DNA of 64,000 bases from Smittia aterrima (GCA_033063855.1 CP093829.1:15903537-15967536), one strand, 5' to 3'; positions 10,307 to 18,449 are shown, numbered from the stretch's first letter. The notes: generated from the letters alone by a model not told the origin. Numbers and translations are program-made.

Positions 10307-11345
10307 AATCATATATTTTGCTCCATTCTAATCCGAAATCAAACAGAAGTTTTTCATCATGTTAATAAAATTAGTTTTTGATAGAACTATCGCTCCTCGT
10401 TTATAACGCGACTATATATTTAATCTTTCTGCTGTTAAACAAGTGATAGATTTTTGATTTTATCTAAGTCAATTCTTAACCTTCCCCATTGCAACAATTT
10501 TCGTATTTTTTTCCTACACATGATACACTTGTCCACTTCTTTAAAAAAATCCTCAAGAGGTATTATGAATAAAACTTAAAGATGGTAAAAAAATCCTCTT
10601 TTTACGTCGTCGCCTAATTATTGATTTTCTCCTTCCATTTCATCTTTTCAGCCTCAGGATTTTTCGTTCTTCAAGGAAACACACAATGGAACGAGATCTT
10701 CGTAAGACATTTCCTTTTTCAAACGAAGAAGGAGTCCATCGATGTCGGCCAGGAATCGTTGAATGTTCGACAAATAAGGCGTGTTTCAGATATTCAGATC
10801 CTTTTATTGTTTCTTGTTGTTGTATGAATTTTATAGGGATTAAATTTCTAAAATAAAGTCTTGTGTGAGACGATAGAATGACGATTAACAATTTTTGGAC
10901 TTACAATCTGGTGACGTTATTGGCATCAACGATTCGTGATTGTTAAATGAGTTTACTGCGCTTCTCTGACCTTTTCTATAATTAATATTTTAATGAGTCT
11001 CGTGAATTAAATGACTTTCTTCTTATCTTACGTTTTATCAGAAGAAACGAGACCATCAAGGTTGCGTATGAGAACTTTCAGAAGCGAATCTCTCAAAGAC
11101 GAATCTATTTGAAAGGCAAAGTTAGAACGATTTCTATTGACAAAAGTCAGCAATTCTTACTCAATTTGAGAGTGCGTCAGGTTTCTTTCTATTGGTTTGA
11201 TTCTGTTACTCTGAAGCGACTCAGTTTTCTACGGAAAGAATTGCGTTTAAGTTTTGATTCACAACGTGATTGAGGTTTCTCACTTTAACAATTGATGTTT
11301 CTTGGTCAGGAACTCGGAACGAAAAGAAATTTTTATCGCGCTCGC
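10307..11345. other. Intergenic region, no gene seen
   Basis: Mixed AT-rich sequence. Pyrimidine tracts ending in AG (for example before 10651) look like acceptors, but the following frames (10651-10827) show no recognisable domain, so I do not call an exon. Confidence 0.4.
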
Positions 11346-12955
11346 AAGAGTTTTTATCGAGGAGGGCCTGCAACTATGGCATCGGACGAAAGTGAAAAAT
11401 TAAATTAATTAAATAATCACTGATTAAGGCCTGTTTCAACCAACAAAAGTTATTCATTACATCAACAAGACCCCTGGACAGATGCACACAGTGGAGTTTA
11501 ATCGAAATTCTTAAATTCGAGGAAGAAAACGTGAAAGTTCTCGAGACAACGCGCAAGAAAAATTGAAACTTTTGGCATTAAGGCATGGGCTCGGAGCTAG
11601 TTACCGTATAAGTTTCTATTGGACTCAAACAGTCGACAACCAAGGCAAAGCAGCTAAGCCATTCATCTAAACGTTGAACCCACGACAGCGAAGGTGAAAA
11701 ACCGGAACCGGAAGAAACAAGGTTAGGATGGTTGTGCCACACTGTGGGAGTGTTTGCCAATAAGCACAGTTATCAAATACAGTTAATCAAGCCACCAACA
11801 ACAGATGAGAGGAAGCAGAGGCAACTAGCATATGACAACAAAGAAGACTGAATATTGAAATTATTGGACATTGGCATAAGGCGGACTGATTCAAAACAAT
11901 GGAAAACTGAATGAAACTGGCTCTTATTAATTAAGAACTACACAAGCAAACTTTTAAACTGTACAAGTAAATGGACGTCAATTTAAAATCAGTGTTGTCA
12001 CCGCAATTTCGTCTGCAATCCCGCGAAGAATGCCACCAACTTCTTAAGACCCGATGATGAGAAGAGTGCGACGATAAGAGAGACAAAGGAATTGTAGACA
12101 AGGACAACAACAATGAAGAATGACCGGGCAAACATATTTTTATTTTTTTTTTTTTTTATTTCTGTCAATTTCGAAGATTCTACCGACTTAAGACCCGAAA
12201 CCCGATGTCAATTGAAACAGACAAGTAAATTCAGACAGTTCACTGTTGGTGCTGTTTCGAGGCTGCATCATAGTGATTCCGTGAATTGAAGAATACAGTG
12301 ATTCACAAGCCAGTAACTCAGAATCATCATCGTCTGCCGACTTGAACATTGCATCGACGAGATCAACTCGATGGAACGCTCGACTAAGTGCGATGATAAG
12401 AAAGAGAGACAAAAGGAATTGTAGATAAGGACAACAACAATGAAGAATGACCGGGCAAACACACAAATGAGAAAATTTCAAAGAGTTGCACGATATAACC
12501 ATCCTCTTTGAAGGCTTCATTTGCCCCCACCATGAGGCAACGAGAGCGAGGGACATGGACAAAAGCGGTCAACGCAAGAGGCCAAGGAGGAAAGGCAACA
12601 AGGAGACGGACGCCTAAAAGAAGCCAAGCCGAGGATTAAAATCCAGGATAGACAAGGATTTGGACGCCTAAAAGAAGCCACAAGAAGAGACAAATGGTAT
12701 GGGACGCCAACAAAGAGGCCCAGACCTGGAATAGGTCAAGATAATCAGGAAAACGACACACCAAAAGTGGAAACGTTTTCCGAATAGCTGCCGGAACTCG
12801 CAATGTTTAGATACGACGCGGGAGGGCCTTGAAGGAGCAACAATCAGCGAAAAAAAATTGAAAATTTTAGCTGCAATGTAAATTAAAGTAAATTTCTATT
12901 TATTATAATCTCCTTAGCTATTTGGAATAAAAAAAAAAAAAAAAGAGTTTTTATC
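11346..12955 (+). mobile_element. Retroposed insert with poly(A) tail and 13-bp target-site duplication
   Basis: The 13-mer AAGAGTTTTTATC occurs at 11346-11358 and again at 12943-12955, directly after AATAAA (12926-12931) and a run of A. A flanking duplication plus a 3' A tail is the signature of target-primed reverse transcription, so the 1.58 kb between them was copied in from RNA read on the plus strand. Inside are two direct duplications: about 12067-12132 repeated at 12388-12463 (around CGATAAGA-AGAGACAAAGG and GAATGACCGGGCAAACA), and GGACGCCTAAAAGAAGCCA at 12608 and about 12661. No open reading frame or known domain spans it, so it is a non-autonomous element, a dead LINE fragment or a retrocopied non-coding RNA. 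Confidence 0.7.
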
Positions 12956-13053
12956 AATTTGCCAATAACGACGACACCAGTGTAGGTTACGCGAATTACA
13001 ATTTTAAAAGGTTGTTTGACGGTTAACTTATTAAAATTTAAAATAAAATAGAG

Positions 13054-13083
13054 GTCGTTCTAACGGGGTATCCCGTGAACGAC
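13054..13083. repeat. Covarying hairpin, copy 1
   Basis: GTCGTTC - TA bulge - ACGGG - GTAT loop - CCCGT - GAACGAC: a 7-bp outer stem, a two-base 5' bulge, a 5-bp inner stem and a tetraloop. Copies 2 and 3 keep the same plan with compensating base changes. Confidence 0.85.
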
Positions 13084-13442
13084 GCGCTTAGGCGCTTAGT
13101 TACATTTTTCCTCAATATAAGCGGGAATTAAATCCTAAAAGTGACCATAAACAGTGCCCAAGACATCGGGGGTGCTGTGGACGTTGGAGGTCACACCGGA
13201 AATCATCGTTTATAGCGATGAAACTTAGTCGCAAAATTTCTCAACATGAGGTTAAGAAATCTTTAAAAAATTCACACGATAGTTACCAAGTCTTACTTGG
13301 TAAGACATTGAGTTCCTTAACACCAAACTAGTTTGGGAGTTGAGGGTGAATCTCCATCAGCCTCTGGCATTTCTAAAGATTTTTGTAAAATCGGCGCGGG
13401 TGCACAGGAAAGTCTCCGTATAACGGCCGATTCTCAGGGAAC

Positions 13443-13468
13443 CGTTCTAACAAGGTATCTTGTGAACG
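13443..13468. repeat. Covarying hairpin, copy 2
   Basis: CGTTC - TA - ACAAG - GTAT - CTTGT - GAACG. Compared with copy 1 the inner stem changes GG/CC to AA/TT, so pairing is kept. GCGACTCAG follows and recurs at about 13510. Confidence 0.85.
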
Positions 13469-13571
13469 CGACTCAGGGATGATGGTTAATATATGGGAAC
13501 CACATACATAGCGACTCAGCTACATCTGCTAACATATATAAATCGGTTAATTGGATCGTCTCCCATCAAAC

Positions 13572-13597
13572 CCCTCTAACAAGGTATCTTGTGAGGG
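13572..13597. repeat. Covarying hairpin, copy 3
   Basis: CCCTC - TA - ACAAG - GTAT - CTTGT - GAGGG. The outer stem differs from copies 1 and 2 at two paired positions, both compensated. It lies 129 bases after copy 2. Confidence 0.85.
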
Positions 13598-13634
13598 CTA
13601 CGCTGGGTGGTTGGATGGTCAATTAATCCGGTTT

Positions 13635-13880
13635 ACCATAGAATGACCATGTCACAGTTACTTAGGTGCCCTCACCATTGACTGGTCATTCCGCACACAA
13701 TCACATAGGCCCTAATCGCCATAGACAATCACGTCGACACTTTACTTAAGCATTCGCTCTACCATAGAACGACCATGTCACAGTCACTAGGTGCTCTCAC
13801 CATTTACTGGCTAGTCCGCACACAAGTTACTTAGGCACTAATCGCCATAGACAATTACGTCAACACCTCAGCTAATCATT
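13635..13880. repeat. Two diverged tandem units of about 127 bp
   Basis: Unit 1 begins near 13635 and unit 2 near 13762. Shared words in order are TACCATAGAA-GACCATGTCACAG, AGGTG-CTCACCATT, TCCGCACACAA and CTAATCGCCATAGACAAT. Each keeps a small hairpin GGTG-CYCT-CACC. Unit 1 also has AATGACCA paired with TGGTCATT. The tract runs up to the assembly gap, so more units may be missing. Confidence 0.8.
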
Positions 13881-13932
13881 AACCACCACAGCAAACCAAG
13901 TGGCAAGCCTTAGTTCATTTACAGATTTTGAA

Positions 13933-14032
13933 NNNNNNNNNNNNNNNNNNNNNNNNNNNNNNNNNNNNNNNNNNNNNNNNNNNNNNNNNNNNNNNNNNNN
14001 NNNNNNNNNNNNNNNNNNNNNNNNNNNNNNNN
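13933..14032. other. Assembly gap (100 N)
   Basis: Exactly 100 N, a usual placeholder for a gap of unknown length. It removes the C-terminus of the packaging ATPase, so the linkage and distance between the hairpin region and the Polinton-like genes are not established by sequence. Confidence 0.98.
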
Positions 14033-14465
14033 CTTGCAAGTTTCTGAAAACAATAACGTATAATGCGTTTTTTGAAATGTTTCTAGCGTTAGCGTATTGA
14101 GGAAACAAATTTTGACTAAGTAAAATAATTGAAGTATTTGTGTTTCTTCCTTGTGTGAATATTGTTGACACTACATCTGATTTAAAAGCACTCTCCATCA
14201 GATCATCGAGAACAAAAAGAATATTTTCCTTTTGAGAATTCTCCACCATCTCATCGGTGGGGCAACCTTTGTAAAAACTCCAAATTGGATCGCTTTTTAG
14301 CTTTGCAGGAACACTTGTTTCGTATTTTGCACAATAAAATATTTTTTTAAATGGTTTCTCAAAATATATATCTCTATCATTAATGAGATCTGCAACTAGC
14401 GTAGACTTTCCATTACCCGATGAACCCACAATGAGCATCCTAAATGGTACTTCAAACTTGAACAT
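14033..14465 (-). CDS. FtsK/HerA-type genome-packaging ATPase (C-terminus lost in gap)
   Basis: The frame starts at 14465 (MFKFEVPFRMLIVG) and reads into the N run, leaving about 144 residues. Walker A is GSSGNGKST at residues 14-22. Walker B is ILFVLDDLME at about 82-91. Then SIILLSQNLFPQ supplies the polar sensor segment and NISKNALYVIVFRN continues the fold typical of Polinton and A32-like packaging ATPases, which push DNA into the capsid. The family usually runs well past 200 residues, so roughly a third is missing. The apparent frame on the far side of the gap (to 13872) is not reliable as its continuation. A TATAAATA box at 14509-14502 lies about 40 bases before the ATG. Confidence 0.85.
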
Positions 14466-14501
14466 GACGACGTTCTGTTTGATTAAACAAAATGTTTACT
14501 G

Positions 14502-14509
14502 TATTTATA
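14502..14509 (-). promoter_or_regulatory. TATA box of the ATPase gene
   Basis: TATAAATA on the minus strand, 37 bases upstream of the ATG at 14465. The spacing resembles that of other genes in the element. Confidence 0.5.
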
Positions 14510-14572
14510 CTCTCTCTCTACTCTCTACACTCTACTCTCATCGCTATTGCTATCGAGACTAGTATCGGTATT

Positions 14573-14624
14573 GAGATCGGTCCCCGGGATCGGTCCCTGA
14601 GATCGGTCCCTGAGATCGGTATCG
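14573..14624. repeat. Four 13-bp tandem units (GAGATCGGTCCCT)
   Basis: Units start at 14573, 14586, 14599 and 14612 with one to four differences. They lie in the GC-rich spacer between the capsid gene and the ATPase promoter and could be an upstream activating array. Confidence 0.85.
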
Positions 14625-14660
14625 GAGGCGCCTGCGGGAGAGGGGTCGGGAATGGTGGAG

Positions 14661-14719
14661 GAAAGATTTTGATGTGATGTAAAGCAGCTACGCTGCTTTA
14701 CATCACAACAAAATCTTTC
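14661..14719. terminator. 59-nt near-perfect hairpin between capsid and ATPase genes
   Basis: GAAAGATTTTG (14661-14671) pairs perfectly with CAAAATCTTTC (14709-14719). After one mismatch, GTGATGTAAAGCAGC (14074-plus offset, 14674-14688) pairs with GCTGCTTTACATCAC (14692-14706) around a three-base loop, giving about 27 base pairs. It lies 3' of the capsid stop and 5' of the ATPase TATA box. A transcript-end, processing or insulator role is possible, as is an inverted-repeat protein-binding site. The terminator label is only the nearest available class. Confidence 0.55.
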
Positions 14720-14851
14720 GCGGATCTATATTTCCTATAGCATTTCAAAATAAAGTGTTGCAAGTTTTGATTAAGTTTCAATTCTTTTTATTTTCGAGTT
14801 TCTCAACTCATTTCTTTTCTTTTTGAGTATACATTTCATAATTTTGCAAGG

Positions 14852-16123
14852 TTAATAAATTGATTCTACTACACGAGTTCCATTAATCTCAAAGCGAGTC
14901 GGAAGTAAAACATAGAGAATACAGGTGATTGCACTATCCAACACCTTTGAGAGAGAAGCGTTTATTCCAATAGTTACGCTAGAGCTGGGGTCTAAAACAT
15001 CGGCTAAACTTGTGTTGAATCGAGTAAGGTCTTCTAATATCAAAAAATGTGTTTTAAAATTTGCTTTTGTAATCAGGTTAGAATGGTCGGAGTTGTGATA
15101 TCCAAGATTTTCAAATTGCTTGCTAAAGAGATGAGCTGTAAGGTCGTGTGTCTTATCCATTTGAATGTTGTAGGGATTTCTTGGTCTCGATGCTCCATTT
15201 ACAACAAAGTTGAATGTTCTCAAATTGAATGGTTCAAATAAAAATGGGTTTTTAGTTCTAGTTCCAGAATAAGCATCGTTTTTCACCATACCGAAGACAA
15301 TTAGACTCGGTCTGGGGCCTTGATAGAGGTTGTTTATATGAATATTGGATATTCCTTTTGCAATGTGTTGAGTAAAAACTTCTCCTCTTTTGTACTCATA
15401 AATCGCTGGTTTCCTCGAAGAAAGAAGCTTTTCATGAGAAACTGCAGTGTCTAATGAAACTTCCACATGACGTACATAAAGACTTGCGTCATGTATTTTC
15501 AAAATAGATGCGGTGGTGACTGAATTTTCGGTTCCTTCCATTATGAAAAAATCCGGGTTTTCCAAGTTTAATTTCAAAGTCATTTCAATGTTTGGAATCA
15601 ACAACCTCGAAACATTTATCAAATTGAGTTTGCCATAAATTTCTGTGATTATAGAGTTTTTTGTAATCGCTTTTAGATTGGATTCGTCAGCGTTGGGAAC
15701 AAACATTTGAGCAGACAATCGAGAATTTGCTGATTCAATGTTGAAATTCAAACTTGTTTCAATATACTCTTTGTATCCATAGTTTTGTTCAATAGAGCGA
15801 AGGCGTTTTCCATTTGCAGTTACAAAAGCGCTTTTAAAGATGGAGTGTAAAGCATTGGTAACTAAACTAGGTTGATTTTTATCGGATTCCGTGTACAATG
15901 TTCCATCATTTTTAACAAGTTGAATGTGAAGCTTTAAAAACATCCAATTTGGATCTTTGTATTGATCTGGATATCCTGTTATGTTGAAATCGATTGATGT
16001 TGTATTTTCTACAGTGTTGAGAGGCTTAAATTCAGATACATAGCTGTTTGCAACACTCCATATTATCGGACGATTAGTAAACAAATCTAATTCGTCGGGG
16101 ATGAATTCCTGGTAATTACTCAT
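14852..16123 (-). CDS. Polinton major-capsid-like protein (double jelly roll candidate)
   Basis: The frame is intact, 423 residues. It begins MSNYQEFIPDELDLF and then PLNTVENTTSIDFNITGYPD, DPNWMFLKLHIQLVKNDG. An early aspartate/leucine-rich start, a strand-rich body and the run FVTANGKRLRSIEQNYGYKEYIETS resemble the capsid proteins encoded beside integrase in arthropod and nematode Polintons. Its size is at the short end for a hexon-type double jelly roll. By position and sequence character it should form the capsid shell. The ATG overlaps the stop codon of the upstream basic-protein gene by four bases (ATGA), suggesting shared transcription. The function rests on family resemblance and context, not on a catalytic motif. 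Confidence 0.72.
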   Translation of the reverse strand: MSNYQEFIPDELDLFTNRPIIWSVANSYVSEFKPLNTVENTTSIDFNITGYPDQYKDPNWMFLKLHIQLVKNDGTLYTESDKNQPSLVTNALHSIFKSAFVTANGKRLRSIEQNYGYKEYIETSLNFNIESANSRLSAQMFVPNADESNLKAITKNSIITEIYGKLNLINVSRLLIPNIEMTLKLNLENPDFFIMEGTENSVTTASILKIHDASLYVRHVEVSLDTAVSHEKLLSSRKPAIYEYKRGEVFTQHIAKGISNIHINNLYQGPRPSLIVFGMVKNDAYSGTRTKNPFLFEPFNLRTFNFVVNGASRPRNPYNIQMDKTHDLTAHLFSKQFENLGYHNSDHSNLITKANFKTHFLILEDLTRFNTSLADVLDPSSSVTIGINASLSKVLDSAITCILYVLLPTRFEINGTRVVESIY

Positions 16124-16620
16124 TTAAAAAGTTTTAATAACGTTTGATTGCTTGAAGACTTTTTTCTACGACGACCTTTGCTCTTTGTTGGTTTTTTAGA
16201 CTTTCTTTTAGACGATGTTCCCTTCTTAGTTTTCGCACGCTTACTGGCCTTAGATGACGATCGTTTACGTCTTTTTATACCTTCGCCTTTCAATTTCGAT
16301 CCGACTCGTTTCAATGAATTTCCAGCCATTTCAGATAAATTCGCAGCTGATTTTACTCCTTGTTCCTTGAATAAATTTCCAATTGAATCTGTACCCAAAT
16401 TTGCTAGAATCTCCGTCCCCGAGCGAAGTGCTTCTGCTCCAATTGCTTTTCCGGATTTGATTAAATATGGTGAAATAAACCTAAGAATTCCAGAGAAGAC
16501 GTCAGACAAACCCCTCCCTCTTTGTAGGTGTCTTGTTGACTTGTACAAATGTCCAATGTCTCCAATTCCACTTCCAACTTGAGTATAACCTCGATTAAAA
16601 TACTGCTCATAGTGCGACAT
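16120..16620 (-). CDS. Basic virion-core protein, adenovirus pVI/pX-like
   Basis: 166 residues. The N-terminal half has a Tyr/Gly segment YTQVGSGIGDIGHLY, a predicted helix VFSGILRFISPYLIKSGKAI and an amphipathic stretch to about residue 110. The C-terminal third is almost entirely Lys, Arg and Ser (from SKLKGEGIKRRKRSSSK onward), ideal for nucleic-acid binding or nuclear localisation. Polintons and adintoviruses encode such a gene next to the capsid gene, compared with adenovirus core and membrane-lytic proteins. It precedes the capsid frame with a four-base stop/start overlap. A TATAAAAT box lies at 16664-16657, 37 bases upstream. The role is inferred from composition and position. Confidence 0.65.
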   Translation of the reverse strand: MSHYEQYFNRGYTQVGSGIGDIGHLYKSTRHLQRGRGLSDVFSGILRFISPYLIKSGKAIGAEALRSGTEILANLGTDSIGNLFKEQGVKSAANLSEMAGNSLKRVGSKLKGEGIKRRKRSSSKASKRAKTKKGTSSKRKSKKPTKSKGRRRKKSSSNQTLLKLFK

Positions 16621-16654
16621 GGTTTGTAAATGAGTAGATTTGTGAACAATTTGT

Positions 16655-17620
16655 TTATTTTATATTCTTTTTGTCTTTTTTCACATCATAAATTTCTGAA
16701 GCTTTTTCCCAAGTGTCGTCTTCCGATCCATAGCCTTCCCATCGGACTAAAACTTTGTCGCCCGCTCGTTTTAGTATTTTTTGAATAAGGTAAACATCGG
16801 GATTTTTTGCTTTGAGCAACTCTTGTTCGTAAAACGTTCCATCAATCTTGTTTGTTCCATTGTGATTGGTTAATGTGTATGTTACAGGAAATTTTTTGTT
16901 GACTCTATCAATTTTATATAGCTGTGTTGACCAAGATGGATGAAAACCGCGATCGAATATCATTTTTGTCTTGGAAACTCTAACCATATCTCCAACTTTA
17001 AATTTTGTTTGAACAACAGGTCTTGCATAGTTGAAAACTGTGTTTAACAACAGTTGTTCATTCTTCTTGTTTACTTGGTTAGGAGACATTTTAATCGTGC
17101 TATGCTTTTTGTTGTTGTAAGCTTTTAACACATCATCAAGAATGTCATAATATTTATTTTCACCACGCAAGGCCATGCGTTTGTAGATTTGATTCTTTAG
17201 AGTTTTTATGAAACGTTCACAAATTGAGGCTTTCAAACCAGTGAAAGTATTGTATAATCTAATGTTTCTATCATCTAGAAGCTTTTTAAAAGCTCCTCTA
17301 AATTCGCTACCTTCATCTGTGTGGCAGTAGCGAAATTTAGTCTTTGATTCATTCAAAATCTTCTCTGCTGCTTTGGCTACTTCCACAGCGTGTTTTGATT
17401 TGACTGGAACAGCGAAACCTTTTTTACTAAAACAGTTTATAGCAACTAATATGTAGCGAAATCCTTTGTTTTCTCTTGAAATCTTTTGCATGTCTGCGAG
17501 GTCCATTGATATAAGATCGTTAATTCCTTTCAAAACAACATGACGTCTTTGAAATTTGCGTTTAACTGGTTTAAACAACTCATTCACAATGTCTTTTCGA
17601 CCTACATCTGCCTTCCCCAT
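16655..17620 (-). CDS. Retroviral-type (rve) integrase with C-terminal chromodomain
   Basis: 321 residues, intact. The catalytic core follows a short N-terminus. Likely metal ligands are Asp40 (in ISMDLADMQ), Asp102 (in CHTDEGSEF) and Glu135 (in KASICERFIKTLK). This is a DDE triad with about 32 residues between the last two, slightly fewer than the usual 35. A KFKVGDMVRVSK segment resembles the small C-terminal barrel. Residues from about 276 (VYLIQKILKRAG, VRWEGYGSEDDTWE) form a chromodomain with the usual aromatic positions. The enzyme should insert the linear element into host DNA, and the chromodomain could bias target choice through histone marks. A HHCC zinc finger is not seen at the N-terminus. 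The gene starts 22 bases after the protease stop. Confidence 0.92.
   Translation of the reverse strand: MGKADVGRKDIVNELFKPVKRKFQRRHVVLKGINDLISMDLADMQKISRENKGFRYILVAINCFSKKGFAVPVKSKHAVEVAKAAEKILNESKTKFRYCHTDEGSEFRGAFKKLLDDRNIRLYNTFTGLKASICERFIKTLKNQIYKRMALRGENKYYDILDDVLKAYNNKKHSTIKMSPNQVNKKNEQLLLNTVFNYARPVVQTKFKVGDMVRVSKTKMIFDRGFHPSWSTQLYKIDRVNKKFPVTYTLTNHNGTNKIDGTFYEQELLKAKNPDVYLIQKILKRAGDKVLVRWEGYGSEDDTWEKASEIYDVKKDKKNIK
16657..16664 (-). promoter_or_regulatory. TATA box of the basic-protein/capsid pair
   Basis: TATAAAAT on the minus strand, 37 bases before the ATG at 16620. It overlaps the end of the integrase frame (stop at 16655-16657). Confidence 0.5.
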
Positions 17621-17641
17621 TTTGATAATGAGTAAAATGAG

Positions 17642-18160
17642 TTATTTACGCTTGGTTTTATTTCGTAAACAATTGCAAACATGTTTATTCTTGTTTTCAA
17701 AAGAGCATTTAAAAAGCTTATCAACGATAACGTCATTCTGTGAAAGGTTATCTGTTTTAAAAATGTTTATGTATTTTGCAAAACTCACGCCACAAGCGCG
17801 TGCATGAATGAAACACAAACAAAATTTCCCACATTTGTCTGATGTTATTGATTGAATTTGCTCCTTGTTGTAGACCAATTTTTTTGCATTTAAATTTTTT
17901 ATAAACTTTTTAATGTGTTTGTTTGATGGCGCAGTTCCTCCACTATCGAAATACTCTAGAATATGATCGTCTGAAAGGAATATGGCGATCCAATGACAGA
18001 AGCTATTAGAGCTATTTGCGTCACAAGTGTTTATGATAAACGCACTAGGTTTTCCATGATTTTTCAAACGAGGAATTTTGTTTGAAGGATAACATCCAAT
18101 ATAAACTTTTTTTGTATGAAAATTTGTTTTGGCGTAAAAATCAACCTCGTCTGTGTTCAT
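17642..18160 (-). CDS. Adenain-like cysteine protease
   Basis: I start the protein at the ATG at 18160 (MNTDEVDFYAK; 172 residues) rather than at the in-frame ATG at 18178, because a TATA box at 18202-18195 places transcription start near 18171, downstream of 18178. Counting from 18178, the adenovirus-protease-type active site is His62 (CHWIAIF), Asp78 (EYFDSGG), Gln109 (the oxyanion-hole Gln, in EQIQS) and Cys116 (DKCGKFC), with Gln seven residues before Cys as in the family. It should mature capsid and core proteins during particle assembly. The frame is intact and the length typical. The C-terminus is Lys/Cys-rich. Confidence 0.88.
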   Translation of the reverse strand: MNTDEVDFYAKTNFHTKKVYIGCYPSNKIPRLKNHGKPSAFIINTCDANSSNSFCHWIAIFLSDDHILEYFDSGGTAPSNKHIKKFIKNLNAKKLVYNKEQIQSITSDKCGKFCLCFIHARACGVSFAKYINIFKTDNLSQNDVIVDKLFKCSFENKNKHVCNCLRNKTKRK

Positions 18161-18194
18161 TTTCGAAATGACTATCAAATAAAATTCACATTTG

Positions 18195-18202
18195 ATTTTA
18201 TA
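18195..18202 (-). promoter_or_regulatory. TATA box of the protease gene (decides the start codon)
   Basis: TATAAAAT on the minus strand. With the usual distance of about 31 bases, transcripts begin near 18171, excluding the upstream ATG at 18178 and favouring 18160. Confidence 0.55.
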
Positions 18203-18449
18203 CTTTTTTCACTGAAACTTTTTTAAACAAAGAAAGAAAAAAGAGAATTTCATATACATTTTAAAAAATTTTATTTTGCGACAACTTCATATTTTTTTAC
18301 ATTTCAATGAATAACTATAAAAATTGACAATGGACCTCTTTTTTTGATATATATGTGACCCCACAACAGCAGCAACTAGAAAGAGAGTTGTTTAAAATTC
18401 AATTTTTTCTTTAAAATCATTTTTTAAACTTACGTTTCATCAATATGTC
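18203..18449. other. Spacer upstream of the protease gene
   Basis: AT-rich, no frame. It contains the 3' flank of the 18450 gene and upstream sequence of the protease promoter. Confidence 0.4.

Larger units (their letters stand above)
13054..13932. other. Hairpin-dense structured region of unknown function
   Basis: At least eight stem-loops follow one another. They are the three bulged GTAT hairpins (13054, 13443, 13572); GTGACC/GGTCAC (13141/13189) enclosing ACAGTGCCC/GGGTGCTGT (13151/13070-plus, i.e. 13151-13159 with 13170-13178, pairing only if G-U wobbles are allowed); TCATCG/CGATGA (13203/13216); TTACCAAG/CTTGGTAA (13283/13296); CCTTAAC/GTTGAGG around CCAAA/TTTGG (13315-13345); and AATCGGC/GCCGATT (13389/13426). 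No protein frame crosses the region, and the GC content is higher than its surroundings. It lies left of the assembly gap and may or may not belong to the Polinton-like element. I do not recognise it as any Rfam family. Confidence 0.6.

Noticed and set aside
10621..10827. 68-residue plus-strand frame containing KKESIDV
   Set aside because: A short resemblance to a phosphodiesterase linker word is not enough; no flanking homology or supporting exon.
12188..12572. Minus-strand frames of 62-124 residues
   Set aside because: Antisense to a retroposed insert, overlapping each other in several frames and partly repeated at 11931-12131 because of a DNA duplication. No domain.
13054..13597. Self-cleaving ribozyme (hammerhead or twister) in the hairpin region
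   Set aside because: No CTGATGA...GAAAC core on either strand, and the UAAC-containing bulged hairpins lack the multi-loop pseudoknotted core of twister.
13872..14032. Continuous ATPase frame across the assembly gap
   Set aside because: 100 N is a placeholder; the residues SKSVNELRLATWF beyond it cannot be assumed to belong to the ATPase.
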